A DNA stretch of 64,000 nucleotides from Nitrosococcus halophilus Nc 4 (GTDB lineage Bacteria; Pseudomonadota; Gammaproteobacteria; Nitrosococcales; Nitrosococcaceae). The translations under genes and the position numbers were made by a program. The stretch spans positions 1,262,261-1,326,260 of the forward strand of contig NC_013960.1 of NCBI RefSeq assembly GCF_000024725.1, written 5' to 3'. Positions 54,905 to 63,425 of this stretch are shown one piece after another; the first letter of the stretch is position 1; every line of letters begins with the position of its first letter. The notes under the pieces are model-generated. The model searched no databases. It had not been told where the DNA came from and worked only from the letters and a program-made list of their open reading frames with translations.

Positions 54905-55462
54905 ATGAGCCAAATAAACATAGAGGATTGTCTTAGGGAGCACCGGCGCGCAGTGGATGCCGTTGCCGCTATGGGCAGTGAAATAGCCGCCGCAGCAGAG
55001 ATGTTAAAGCGCACTTTCAAGAGCAGGGGAAGAGTATTTATCTGTGGTAATGGTGGTTCCGCAGCCGACGCCCAACATTTTGCTGCCGAACTCACCGGTC
55101 GTTTTAATCGAGACCGGAAAGGATATCCGGTTGTGGCGCTAACCACGGATACATCCGCACTTACCGCTATTGGTAACGACTATGGTTTTGAGCGCGTATT
55201 TGCGCGACAACTAGAAGCCTTAGCTGGCGCTGGCGATCTACTCATAGTCATTAGCACCTCAGGTAATTCTCCAAACATAGTGCGTGCTATGGAGGCGGCC
55301 CGGGCATGCAGTCTTTCTACTATCGGTCTCTTTGGGCGCGATGGCGGCGAGCTGGCCGGACGCGTGGATCTCTCTCTGGTGGTACCGGTCCAATCGACGG
55401 CGCGCATCCAAGAAGCCCATATTATCATCCTCCATTTGTTGTGCGAGTCTTTTGAGATTTAG
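54905..55462 (+). CDS. gmhA: Phosphoheptose isomerase GmhA
   Basis: This 185-residue SIS-domain isomerase converts sedoheptulose 7-phosphate to D-glycero-manno-heptose 7-phosphate for LPS core heptose. Motifs are FICGNGGSAADAQHFAAELT, DTSALTAIGNDYGFERVF and VISTSGNSPNIVRAMEAA, with zinc-binding His/Glu positions. It lies 2 bp before hldE in an operon. Confidence 0.93.
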   Translation: MSQINIEDCLREHRRAVDAVAAMGSEIAAAAEMLKRTFKSRGRVFICGNGGSAADAQHFAAELTGRFNRDRKGYPVVALTTDTSALTAIGNDYGFERVFARQLEALAGAGDLLIVISTSGNSPNIVRAMEAARACSLSTIGLFGRDGGELAGRVDLSLVVPVQSTARIQEAHIIILHLLCESFEI

Positions 55463-55464
55463 CC

Positions 55465-56916
55465 ATGAAGATCGAATTTCCGGATTTCAGCAAGTGTCGT
55501 GTCCTTGTAGTTGGTGACGTCATGCTCGACCGGTACTGGCATGGCGGGACCTCGCGCATTTCTCCCGAGGCACCGGTGCCGGTTGTGTGTGTGAAGGACA
55601 TGGAAGAGCGGCCGGGGGGTGCGGCTAATGTGGCCCTCAATTTATCGGCTTTGGGCTTGGAGCCGCTCCTTATGGGTTTGGTTGGGGATGATGTTGCTGC
55701 AGATACCCTTACTGAGAAGTTGGAGGCGGCGGGGGTGAGTTGCGGTTTCCACCGCGTCGGGGGAATAGCGACAACGGCTAAATTACGGGTGCTAAGTAGC
55801 CATCAGCAACTTATCCGCCTGGATTTCGATTCACCGTTTCCGCGGGCCGCCGCCGATGCTATAACCGAACTGTTCTATTCTGCTCTAAGGAAAGTAGAGG
55901 TAGTGGTTTTCTCCGACTATGGAAAGGGAACGTTGAGCGCAGTAAGTGACTTAATCGCAGCAGCTCAAACGGCCGGCAAATGGATACTGGTCGATCCGAA
56001 GGGCCGCGATTTCTCGATTTATCGGGGCGCCAATTTGCTGACTCCAAACCTAGCCGAATTCGAAGCAGTGGTGGGACGCTGTCCTGATGAAGCAAGCTTA
56101 TCCCAGCGAGGCAGGGAATTGGTGGGCCATCTTGGTTTGACCGGGTTACTGATCACTCGAGGAGAGCAGGGCATGACTCTGATCCCCGCAGCCGGGGCAG
56201 AGTTGCACTTACCTACACAAGCGCGTGAAGTCTTTGATGTTACCGGAGCTGGCGACACCGTCATCGCGGTGCTGGCGGCGGGTTTGGCGGCAGGGCTTTG
56301 CCTTGAAAAGGCCATTGCTCTCAGTAATGTTGCTGCAGGGCTGGTGGTTGGCAAGCTTGGCACTGCGGTGGTGAGTCCCTCCGAACTTCGCCAAGCGTTT
56401 ATGGTTGAGGCGGAATCTGGAAAAGGGATTTTGAATGAAGAGCAGTTGCTTTTGGCGGTGGCAGATGCCCGTGCCCAGGGTGAAACCATAGTGATGACGA
56501 ATGGATGTTTTGACATCTTGCATGCGGGGCATGTGGCATACCTGGAGATGGCCAAGTGCCGGGGTGACCGCCTTATCGTGGCGGTCAATGACGACGCCTC
56601 GGTACGCGCACTTAAGGGTAATGGCCGCCCGCTAAACAATATTCAGCGCCGTATGGCAGTACTTGCTGGCTTAAAGAGCGTCGACTGGGTTGTGCCTTTT
56701 TCCGAAGTGACCCCAGAACGTCTTATTTGTCGCATCGCTCCTGACTTATTGGTTAAAGGCGGAGATTATACGCCGCAGAAGATTGCGGGCTACGACTGTG
56801 TGAAGGCGGCAGGTGGTGAGGTTGAGGTCATGGGTTTCGAACCTGGAGTATCGTCTTCAACCATTATTGAGCGGATTCGCAGTGAGTACGTCGCCAATAT
56901 TAAGGAGAGGGCATGA
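55465..56916 (+). CDS. hldE: Bifunctional heptose 7-P kinase/adenylyltransferase HldE
   Basis: This 483-residue fusion has an N-terminal ribokinase-like kinase (VLVVGDVMLDRYWHG; DVTGAGDTVIAVLAAGLAAG with the catalytic Asp) and a C-terminal adenylyltransferase (TNGCFDILHAGHVAYLEMAK with the HxGH motif). It makes ADP-D-glycero-manno-heptose from the GmhA product. The stop overlaps the start of the truncated hldD (ATGA). Confidence 0.95.
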   Translation: MKIEFPDFSKCRVLVVGDVMLDRYWHGGTSRISPEAPVPVVCVKDMEERPGGAANVALNLSALGLEPLLMGLVGDDVAADTLTEKLEAAGVSCGFHRVGGIATTAKLRVLSSHQQLIRLDFDSPFPRAAADAITELFYSALRKVEVVVFSDYGKGTLSAVSDLIAAAQTAGKWILVDPKGRDFSIYRGANLLTPNLAEFEAVVGRCPDEASLSQRGRELVGHLGLTGLLITRGEQGMTLIPAAGAELHLPTQAREVFDVTGAGDTVIAVLAAGLAAGLCLEKAIALSNVAAGLVVGKLGTAVVSPSELRQAFMVEAESGKGILNEEQLLLAVADARAQGETIVMTNGCFDILHAGHVAYLEMAKCRGDRLIVAVNDDASVRALKGNGRPLNNIQRRMAVLAGLKSVDWVVPFSEVTPERLICRIAPDLLVKGGDYTPQKIAGYDCVKAAGGEVEVMGFEPGVSSSTIIERIRSEYVANIKERA

Positions 56917-57038
56917 TCGTCGTGACAGGCGGTGCTGGCTTTATTGGCAGCAATATTGTGAATGGCTTGATGGATGGCAGGAAACGGTTCCTGGAATTTA
57001 TATCCAAGCCTTGGGGCGCAGCATGCTTACCATGGTGA
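56913..57038 (+). pseudogene. Truncated ADP-heptose epimerase HldD fragment
   Basis: The frame starts at an ATG coupled to the hldE stop and encodes MIVVTGGAGFIGSNIV, the Rossmann GxxGxxG start of HldD (ADP-L-glycero-D-manno-heptose 6-epimerase). After about 21 residues the sequence departs from HldD and stops at 57036-57038. The rest of the gene is missing before the flippase gene at 57089. A deletion is the simplest explanation. Another hldD elsewhere would be needed for L,D-heptose. Confidence 0.75.
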
Positions 57039-57088
57039 TAGCGGGAGAATCCGTGGTGACCTTTTCCCATCAATAGGGTAGGTGATGG

Positions 57089-58471
57089 ATGAATAAGGCG
57101 GCGGTCTCTGTAGCAGCGTTCAAGGCCCGGTTTGGGCGGATAGCTGGGTTAGCGAAGAGCAATGGCCTTCGCGCTCAGCTCTTACGTGGCGGTATAGGGA
57201 GCATTGCCATCAAGGTTGGCCATACCTTGCTCATGTTGGCGACCACGGTGGTTTTGGCACGAGTGCTCGGGGCCGAGGGGTTTGGTATCTATGCTTATGC
57301 TTATGCCCTGGTCCAAATTCTTGGTATTCCCGCACAAATGGGTCTGCCGATCCTCGTCGTGCGCGAGGTTGCAGCCTACCAGGCAAATGCGCAGTGGGGC
57401 CTGCTAAAAGGGATATTACGCCGTGCTTTTCAGGCGGTTGGAGTTATAGCTATAGTGCTCGCACTGGCAGGGGGTTCTGTTGCTTGGGTTTTTTCGGAGC
57501 GATTCTCACAGGAATATCTCACCACGTTTGCTTGGGCATTGTTGCTCCTACCGCTCATTGCACTCGGCAATCTTCGTGGAGCTGCCTTAAGGGGATTACG
57601 TAAGGTAATACAGGGTCAATTGCCAGAGCACGTGCTCCGGCCAGGAGGGTTCCTGCTCTTCCTAGGTGTGGTTTGGCTCCTATTTCCGCAACGGCAGCTA
57701 ACACCTGCTGATGCCATGCTGATGCATACAGTGGCGACTGGTATGGCATTCGGGGTTGGTGGGTGGCTACTTGTCCGCTCGCTTCCTTGGCAAAGCAAGG
57801 AAGCGGCGCCAGCGTATGATACCCGACACTGGCTATCCAGTGCTTTGCCGCTGTCGCTCATCGCTGGTATGCAGATTATCAATAGCCAAACTGACATTAT
57901 CATGCTAGGGCTATTCCGCGATGCGGAGGAGGTGGGTGTCTATCGTGTGGCTGTGCAGAGTGCAACGTTGGTCGCCTTCGGCTTGCAGGCCATCAATATG
58001 GTCATCGCACCCCATTTCTCGCGCCTGTATGCTGCTGGGGACATGGTGCGTCTTCAACGTGTAGTTACCGCCAGCGCTCGTGCCATTCTGTTCACCGCGT
58101 TACCTGTTGTTGTGGTATTGATTGTATTTGGCGAGCCGGTCCTGCGACTGGTGTTTGGGGTTGAGTTTGTTTCCGGTTATGCCCCCTTGGCAATTCTCGC
58201 CTCAGGACAGTTGGTGAATGCAGCAATGGGTTCGGTGGGATTCCTGCTCAATATGACCGGATATGAACGGAACGTGGCCCGCGGGCTTATGATCGCGGCC
58301 GTTACGAATATCGTCCTTAATTTATTCTTGATCCCTCTATGGGGTATGGAAGGAGCTGCCGTGGCGACGGGAGTTACCCTAGTGCTTTGGAACATTCTAT
58401 TGTGGCAGTCGGTAAGGAAGCATCTGGGGATCAATAGTATGGCTTTTTCTTACAATGGTTTTAAGAATTAG
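57089..58471 (+). CDS. Polysaccharide flippase (Wzx/MATE-like)
   Basis: This 460-residue protein has 12 or more predicted helices of the polysaccharide transport (RfbX) type: LLMLATTVVLARVLGAEGFG near the N-terminus, INSQTDIIMLGLFRDAEEVG in the middle, and LLNMTGYERNVARGLMIAAV late. It would flip lipid-linked repeat units across the inner membrane. It begins with a basic N-terminus of about 40 residues before the first helix. Confidence 0.92.
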   Translation: MNKAAVSVAAFKARFGRIAGLAKSNGLRAQLLRGGIGSIAIKVGHTLLMLATTVVLARVLGAEGFGIYAYAYALVQILGIPAQMGLPILVVREVAAYQANAQWGLLKGILRRAFQAVGVIAIVLALAGGSVAWVFSERFSQEYLTTFAWALLLLPLIALGNLRGAALRGLRKVIQGQLPEHVLRPGGFLLFLGVVWLLFPQRQLTPADAMLMHTVATGMAFGVGGWLLVRSLPWQSKEAAPAYDTRHWLSSALPLSLIAGMQIINSQTDIIMLGLFRDAEEVGVYRVAVQSATLVAFGLQAINMVIAPHFSRLYAAGDMVRLQRVVTASARAILFTALPVVVVLIVFGEPVLRLVFGVEFVSGYAPLAILASGQLVNAAMGSVGFLLNMTGYERNVARGLMIAAVTNIVLNLFLIPLWGMEGAAVATGVTLVLWNILLWQSVRKHLGINSMAFSYNGFKN

Positions 58472-58642
58472 AACAATCCTCTTATCAAAGTGTAAAAATA
58501 ATTAAGAAAAAATCAATGCAATCATACAGCCAAAATAAAGTCCCAAGATGGGAAAAATACGGTTTAGATCTTGATGATGGTGGGGAATATAAGCCAGGCT
58601 TTGGTATATATTGAAGCAATAAAATAGAGCATAAAATTTTAA

Positions 58643-59551
58643 ATGATGAAGCGAGCTAACTTTTTCATTTTGGGCGCACCTAAGTGCGGGACGACATCGC
58701 TTGCATCTTGGTTATCGGCACATCCGCAGGTTTTCATGACGAAGCCGAAAGAACCAAATTATTTCAGTAAGGATATTCCGTTTTCTCACCGACCTAGGTC
58801 CCTGAGGGAATACGAACAGCTTTTCAAAGCGGTGGAGAGCCAACATCAGGCTATTGGTGAAGCTTCTACTGCCTATTTGCGATCCAAGGAAGCTGTGCCT
58901 GCTATCCTTCGGTACAATCCATCCGCTAAATTTATTGTATGTTTGCGTAATCCGGTGGAAATGGTTGCTTCGGTTCATATGCAACTCATAAAGGTGGGGA
59001 GAGAAACAGAAATGTCGTTGGAGCAAGCGTGGAAACTTCAGGAGACACGGCGGCATAGTAAAGAAGTATCGCAGGTGTGCTTAGAATCCAACGACTTACT
59101 ATACGTGAACATTTGCTCGCTTGGTGAACAGATGGAACGGTTGTTTAAGTTGGTATCTCGCGAGCGGGTATTAGTAATATTGTTAGACGATATGAAAATT
59201 GATCCGAGGCGAGAGTACCGTCGCGCACTGGATTTTCTTGGAGTAGGGGATGACGGACGCTCTCACTTTCCGGTAGAAAACGCTCGTCAAGTCCCGCGCT
59301 ATCCCCGCCTGGCCCAAACGCTACGGGCGGTAGGCCTTATGAAAGCATGGATTGGTTTCCGCAAACCTACTGGTATAGGAAAGATGATCCAATCATTGAA
59401 TAACCAGAAGCCAAAGGACAATACAATTTCACCTGAAATGCAGGCAATATTACAAGAATTTTTCTGCGGAGATATAGAGAAACTGAGCCAATTACTTGGC
59501 CGGGATTTGAGCCATTGGACTAGCCAATACGAATGTTCTGCCTACCTGTAG
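58643..59551 (+). CDS. Sulfotransferase, first tandem copy
   Basis: This 302-residue PAPS-dependent sulfotransferase has a 5'-phosphosulfate loop, FILGAPKCGTTSLASWLSAH, at the N-terminus and a 3'-phosphate site, FIVCLRNPVEMVASVH. It probably adds sulfate to a glycan made by this locus. It is paralogous to the next gene. A 147-bp stretch (59144-59290) is almost identical to that gene, although flanks have diverged. Confidence 0.9.
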   Translation: MMKRANFFILGAPKCGTTSLASWLSAHPQVFMTKPKEPNYFSKDIPFSHRPRSLREYEQLFKAVESQHQAIGEASTAYLRSKEAVPAILRYNPSAKFIVCLRNPVEMVASVHMQLIKVGRETEMSLEQAWKLQETRRHSKEVSQVCLESNDLLYVNICSLGEQMERLFKLVSRERVLVILLDDMKIDPRREYRRALDFLGVGDDGRSHFPVENARQVPRYPRLAQTLRAVGLMKAWIGFRKPTGIGKMIQSLNNQKPKDNTISPEMQAILQEFFCGDIEKLSQLLGRDLSHWTSQYECSAYL

Positions 59552-59562
59552 GGGTAAAGTTG

Positions 59563-60444
59563 ATGAAGCGGCCGAATTTTTTTATTTTGGGGGCTCCGAA
59601 ATGCGGAACGACATCGTTTGCGTCCTGGTTATCGGCGCATCCGGAGATTTTCATGTCGAGCCCCAAAGAACCGAGGTATTTTAATAGGGATTTCCAGTCG
59701 TTCTTTCGGCCACGGTCTATAAAAGAATATGAACAACTTTTCGAAGCTGCAGATGAGGGACATTTGGTTGTTGGTGAGGCCACAACAGGCTACCTACACT
59801 CCTTAGAGGCCGTACCTGCTATTCTCCAGTACAATGCAGATGCGAAATTTCTGGTGTGTTTACGCAATCCCGTGCATATGGTGCCTTCTCTATACTCGCA
59901 AAACTTAAAATCAGGAATAGAAAAAGAATTATCACTAGAGCGGGCATGGGCGCTTCAGAAGGAACGGCGGCGGGGGGTTCTGGTGCCCCGTACGTGCCCT
60001 GACCCGAAGCAGTTATTGTACGGCCCTATCTGCTCGCTCGGTGAGCAAATGGAACGGCTGTTTAAGTTGGTATCTCGCGAGCGGGTATTAGTAATATTGT
60101 TAGACGATATGAAAATTGATCCGAGGCGAGAATACCGTCGCGCACTGGATTTTCTTGGAGTAGGGGATGACGGACGCTCTCACTTTCCGGTAGAAAACGC
60201 TCGTCAAATCCCTCGTTACCCCCGTCTAGCGCAGGGCGTCCGTGTGGCAGCCACTGTTAGAAAGAGATTAGGTATCGGAAAAGGCACTGGTGTGGCTAGT
60301 ATAGTTCAAAGTTGGAACAACCGGAGGGCAATCAATAACCTGATTTCACCTGAGATGCAGGAGAAATTATGCATATATTTCCGTGATGACGTGGAAAAAC
60401 TGAGCAAGCTGCTGGGACGTGATCTGACGAGTTGGTTGGCATGA
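59563..60444 (+). CDS. Sulfotransferase, second tandem copy
   Basis: This protein of about 293 residues starts MKRPNFFILGAPKCGTTSFA, with a 3'-phosphate site FLVCLRNPVHMVPSLYSQ. I prefer the ATG at 59563, which has TAGGGG in front and matches the start of its paralogue; an upstream ATG at 59533 overlaps the first gene. The acceptor may differ from that of copy 1, since regions outside the shared tract (60061-60207) have clearly diverged. Confidence 0.9.
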   Translation: MKRPNFFILGAPKCGTTSFASWLSAHPEIFMSSPKEPRYFNRDFQSFFRPRSIKEYEQLFEAADEGHLVVGEATTGYLHSLEAVPAILQYNADAKFLVCLRNPVHMVPSLYSQNLKSGIEKELSLERAWALQKERRRGVLVPRTCPDPKQLLYGPICSLGEQMERLFKLVSRERVLVILLDDMKIDPRREYRRALDFLGVGDDGRSHFPVENARQIPRYPRLAQGVRVAATVRKRLGIGKGTGVASIVQSWNNRRAINNLISPEMQEKLCIYFRDDVEKLSKLLGRDLTSWLA

Positions 60445-60830
60445 AGTAAGCATGGGCCACCACTTTATTATGTTGCTCGTATTTGCGGTAACTATTGTCG
60501 GAACTTTTCTGGCCCATAATTTTTGATACTGTACGTAATGCTTTTTTTATAACTCTGTTGAGGTGCCTTCCTAAACTAGTGAAGGTTGCTTTGTCGTATA
60601 CCTGCGTAGGCGTAAATCTCATTAAACTTAACAAATAATGTGAAATTGAGAGAGATCTACCTGATCTCAGGGCTATTCCTTCTTTTTTATAACTCTACAC
60701 TGATTCTCCTTAGATATGGTTTTATAGTTTTTGGTATTCCATCTATGAGAGATGTGGGTATCTAAAAAAATAAATCCATAGAACTAAATCTTCAACGCGA
60801 AGTTGGGAAGAAGATTGAGATAAAAATCAA
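60445..60830. other. AT-rich intergenic stretch
   Basis: About 385 bp without a gene I can support. The AT-richness increases toward the next gene, which itself is unusually AT-rich, hinting at a separately acquired segment. Confidence 0.4.
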
Positions 60831-62234
60831 ATGAGTAACGGATGGCTTAATAAAGATAGATTCTTGTTGAAAGGAGGCAGGGATAATTTTTTTTCAAATT
60901 TATTAACACTTATTTTTCTAGCGCTTTTAAGCTCTTTGTCTGTTGGATGGGTTACTCTTCCGGCCGCAGGCAATATGGAATATTTTAATTTAATTGCAAT
61001 TATTTTTGTTTGTGTATCATTCTTTTTAGGAAGAGGTAGATTAATTTCCAGCAGTATTGTGGTAGTCCGTAGCAACATAAGCTTGGTGTTATCGGTAACT
61101 CTTTATATATTAATTTTGACTGCCACCATTGTGATCAATTTTTACCCTTTGTATACACCTATTACGGTAATGCGGATAGCCTCCTATGGGATATTTGCAT
61201 TGATCGTAGCTGCTTTCGTTGCTGGGAATCGACTCACAATGAGTTCAATTGCTAGATGGGCGCCCCTTTTTTTGCTGCTGCTTTATGTTTCCTTCATGCT
61301 GATGGCAAGTCGTGAAGGGGGTATTAGTTTGGTAGAACCGATACGAGCTACACTGCAAAGTGGCGATCTTAATCATATCACATATGGAATCTTTTACCGT
61401 TTAGCGAATATGACTAGTGCAGAGGATGCGGAATTCGGACGTTCTATACGCCATATAACTTCTTCTGCCATTTTTGTCACAGTGACATTATCGGTATATT
61501 TTTCATCGTATCGGTTAGGATCTAGAAGTAAGAGTTTTCTTCATCTTTTTGCTATTATTTCTAGTCTCTTATTAATTTTTATTATTTCTAGTCGTGGAGT
61601 AATATTGGCCTTAATCCTTTGGGGAATCTTGGTGCTACCGAAGTTTCTTCGGAGGAAAAAAAATCTTATTAGAATGTCTCTTTTAATACCACCGACCATA
61701 ATAATAGCTATCGTTGGATTTTTTCCATTTATTCAAGCGATATACAATAAATATTTTTTGCAAACTGAATCTTATTCAGGTAGGTTAAGCGGTATATTGG
61801 ATGCGTTTAATAGAATTGAAGACAATTGGTTAATTGGCGCAGAATTTCCGAACCGGATTCTTAGTGCACATAACATTATTATAGATAGTTGGCAGGGCGC
61901 TGGCTTACTGGGGCTTCTAGCAGCAGTTACACTCATGATTGCTCTGGCTTTAAGCCTCCGTAAAATGTTGAAACTCCTTTATCGCCAGCCTAGAGTTGAC
62001 CTTCGTATCGCCGCTGTTGTGGGTTTTCTTATATTACCTGCCGTGCGCTTTCTCGTAGCCGGCTGGGGGTTATTAAATTTAGCAGAATGGATTTCGCTTG
62101 GCCTTGCATGCGGGTTCATGTGCAAGCTTACCTGCACCGGAGTATATTCCTCTTCGCATAAATTAATAGCAATAAATTCCTTGCAATCCCCTCAATCGTT
62201 CAATGTAAGCTCATCTGCTTCTGGTAATGGGTAA
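60831..62234 (+). CDS. O-antigen ligase/polymerase-like membrane protein, second
   Basis: This 467-residue protein has about ten to twelve helices. A loop before the C-terminal helices contains SGRLSGILDAFNRIEDNWLI and SAHNIIIDSWQGAGLLGLLA, the H-N...(D) pattern of Wzy_C/O-antigen ligase proteins. It is much more AT-rich than the first polymerase-like gene, pointing to a different origin. Probably the repeat-unit polymerase or a ligase for this glycan. Confidence 0.8.
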   Translation: MSNGWLNKDRFLLKGGRDNFFSNLLTLIFLALLSSLSVGWVTLPAAGNMEYFNLIAIIFVCVSFFLGRGRLISSSIVVVRSNISLVLSVTLYILILTATIVINFYPLYTPITVMRIASYGIFALIVAAFVAGNRLTMSSIARWAPLFLLLLYVSFMLMASREGGISLVEPIRATLQSGDLNHITYGIFYRLANMTSAEDAEFGRSIRHITSSAIFVTVTLSVYFSSYRLGSRSKSFLHLFAIISSLLLIFIISSRGVILALILWGILVLPKFLRRKKNLIRMSLLIPPTIIIAIVGFFPFIQAIYNKYFLQTESYSGRLSGILDAFNRIEDNWLIGAEFPNRILSAHNIIIDSWQGAGLLGLLAAVTLMIALALSLRKMLKLLYRQPRVDLRIAAVVGFLILPAVRFLVAGWGLLNLAEWISLGLACGFMCKLTCTGVYSSSHKLIAINSLQSPQSFNVSSSASGNG

Positions 62235-62321
62235 TGGCCGATGTTTTCCATTCTATGGTAATTAGGACCTAAGCCTAGGACCCCTTAAATAGGCAGTCAT
62301 GCACAACGGATTTCTATCTTT

Positions 62322-63425
62322 ATGAGTCGGCGAATTCTAATATACCGCATTGGTAGTATAGGCGATACGGCCGTAGCGCTACCCGCGTTTCGGCTGGTTG
62401 CCCAGACGTTTCCCGATGCGGAGCGGCGCGTGCTCACCAATATCCCCGTAAATACAAAAGCGGCACCGCTGGAAGCGGTTCTGAAAAACACCGGATTGGT
62501 GCACGGCTATATGGCCTATCCCCTCAGGACGCGAAATTTTCACAAGCTTGTCAAACTGCGGGGTGAGATTTGCACCTGGAGGCCGGATACCTTGATCTAT
62601 CTAACCCCACCTCGGGGCCTCTTCAAGGCGTTTCGGGATATGCTCTTCTTCCGGTCTTGTGGGATCAAGAAACTGATTGGCGTTCCTCTGAAACGCGATT
62701 TGCAGCAATCCCGGCAATTGGATGGCGGCCATTTTTATGAGCATGAAGCGAGTCGTCTTGGCCGATGCATCTCGACTTTGGGGGAGATTGAACTCGATGA
62801 TTCGCAGGGATGGCAGCTCGGCTTGACGGCTCAGGAAAGATCCAAGGCACGGGATGTGCTAATGGCTTGGGAAGGCACTGCATCTTTCGCAGCAGTGAGT
62901 ATCGGCACAAAGGCGGATGTAAATGACTGGGGATCTAATAATTGGAAAGCACTTTTCGACCAGCTGAGCAGACGTTATCCGGACTTGGGGCTTGTGTTAA
63001 TCGGTTCGCCAGACGAAGCCGATACAAGCGCTGAGACTGGGCATGCTTGGCAAGGACCCGTCTTGAATTTATGTGGTGGTTTGTCACCGCGGGAAAGCGC
63101 GGCTGTACTCGAGCAGGCTTCCCTGTTTATGGGACATGATAGTGGCCCGATGCACCTTGCAGCCTCGGTTGGAACACCTTGTGTCGCTGTGTTTAGTGCC
63201 CGCAACAAGCCGGGCGAATGGTTTCCTTACGGTAAACAGCATCGAATTATTTATCATCAAATGCCCTGTTTCGGCTGCCGGCTTGTGGTGTGTGAGAAGC
63301 ACGGGAAAAAATGTATTTATTCCATTGAGGTCTCGGAAGTTCTGGCGGCAGTGGAAGAGATTCTTGCTGGGACGAAGCTTAAGAAGCTTGTTTTCGATCC
63401 TGCGCCAATTGAGCTAGTTAAATGA
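62322..63425 (+). CDS. GT9-family glycosyltransferase (heptosyltransferase-like)
   Basis: This 367-residue GT-B enzyme has the N-terminal ILIYRIGSIGDTAVALPAFR typical of LPS heptosyltransferases, and a C-terminal donor site FMGHDSGPMHLAASVGTPCV. It would transfer heptose or a related sugar to an acceptor. A CxxC-like cysteine set near the end (MPCFGCRLVVCEKHGKKC) is common in this group. Its stop overlaps the next start (ATGA). Confidence 0.9.
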   Translation: MSRRILIYRIGSIGDTAVALPAFRLVAQTFPDAERRVLTNIPVNTKAAPLEAVLKNTGLVHGYMAYPLRTRNFHKLVKLRGEICTWRPDTLIYLTPPRGLFKAFRDMLFFRSCGIKKLIGVPLKRDLQQSRQLDGGHFYEHEASRLGRCISTLGEIELDDSQGWQLGLTAQERSKARDVLMAWEGTASFAAVSIGTKADVNDWGSNNWKALFDQLSRRYPDLGLVLIGSPDEADTSAETGHAWQGPVLNLCGGLSPRESAAVLEQASLFMGHDSGPMHLAASVGTPCVAVFSARNKPGEWFPYGKQHRIIYHQMPCFGCRLVVCEKHGKKCIYSIEVSEVLAAVEEILAGTKLKKLVFDPAPIELVK

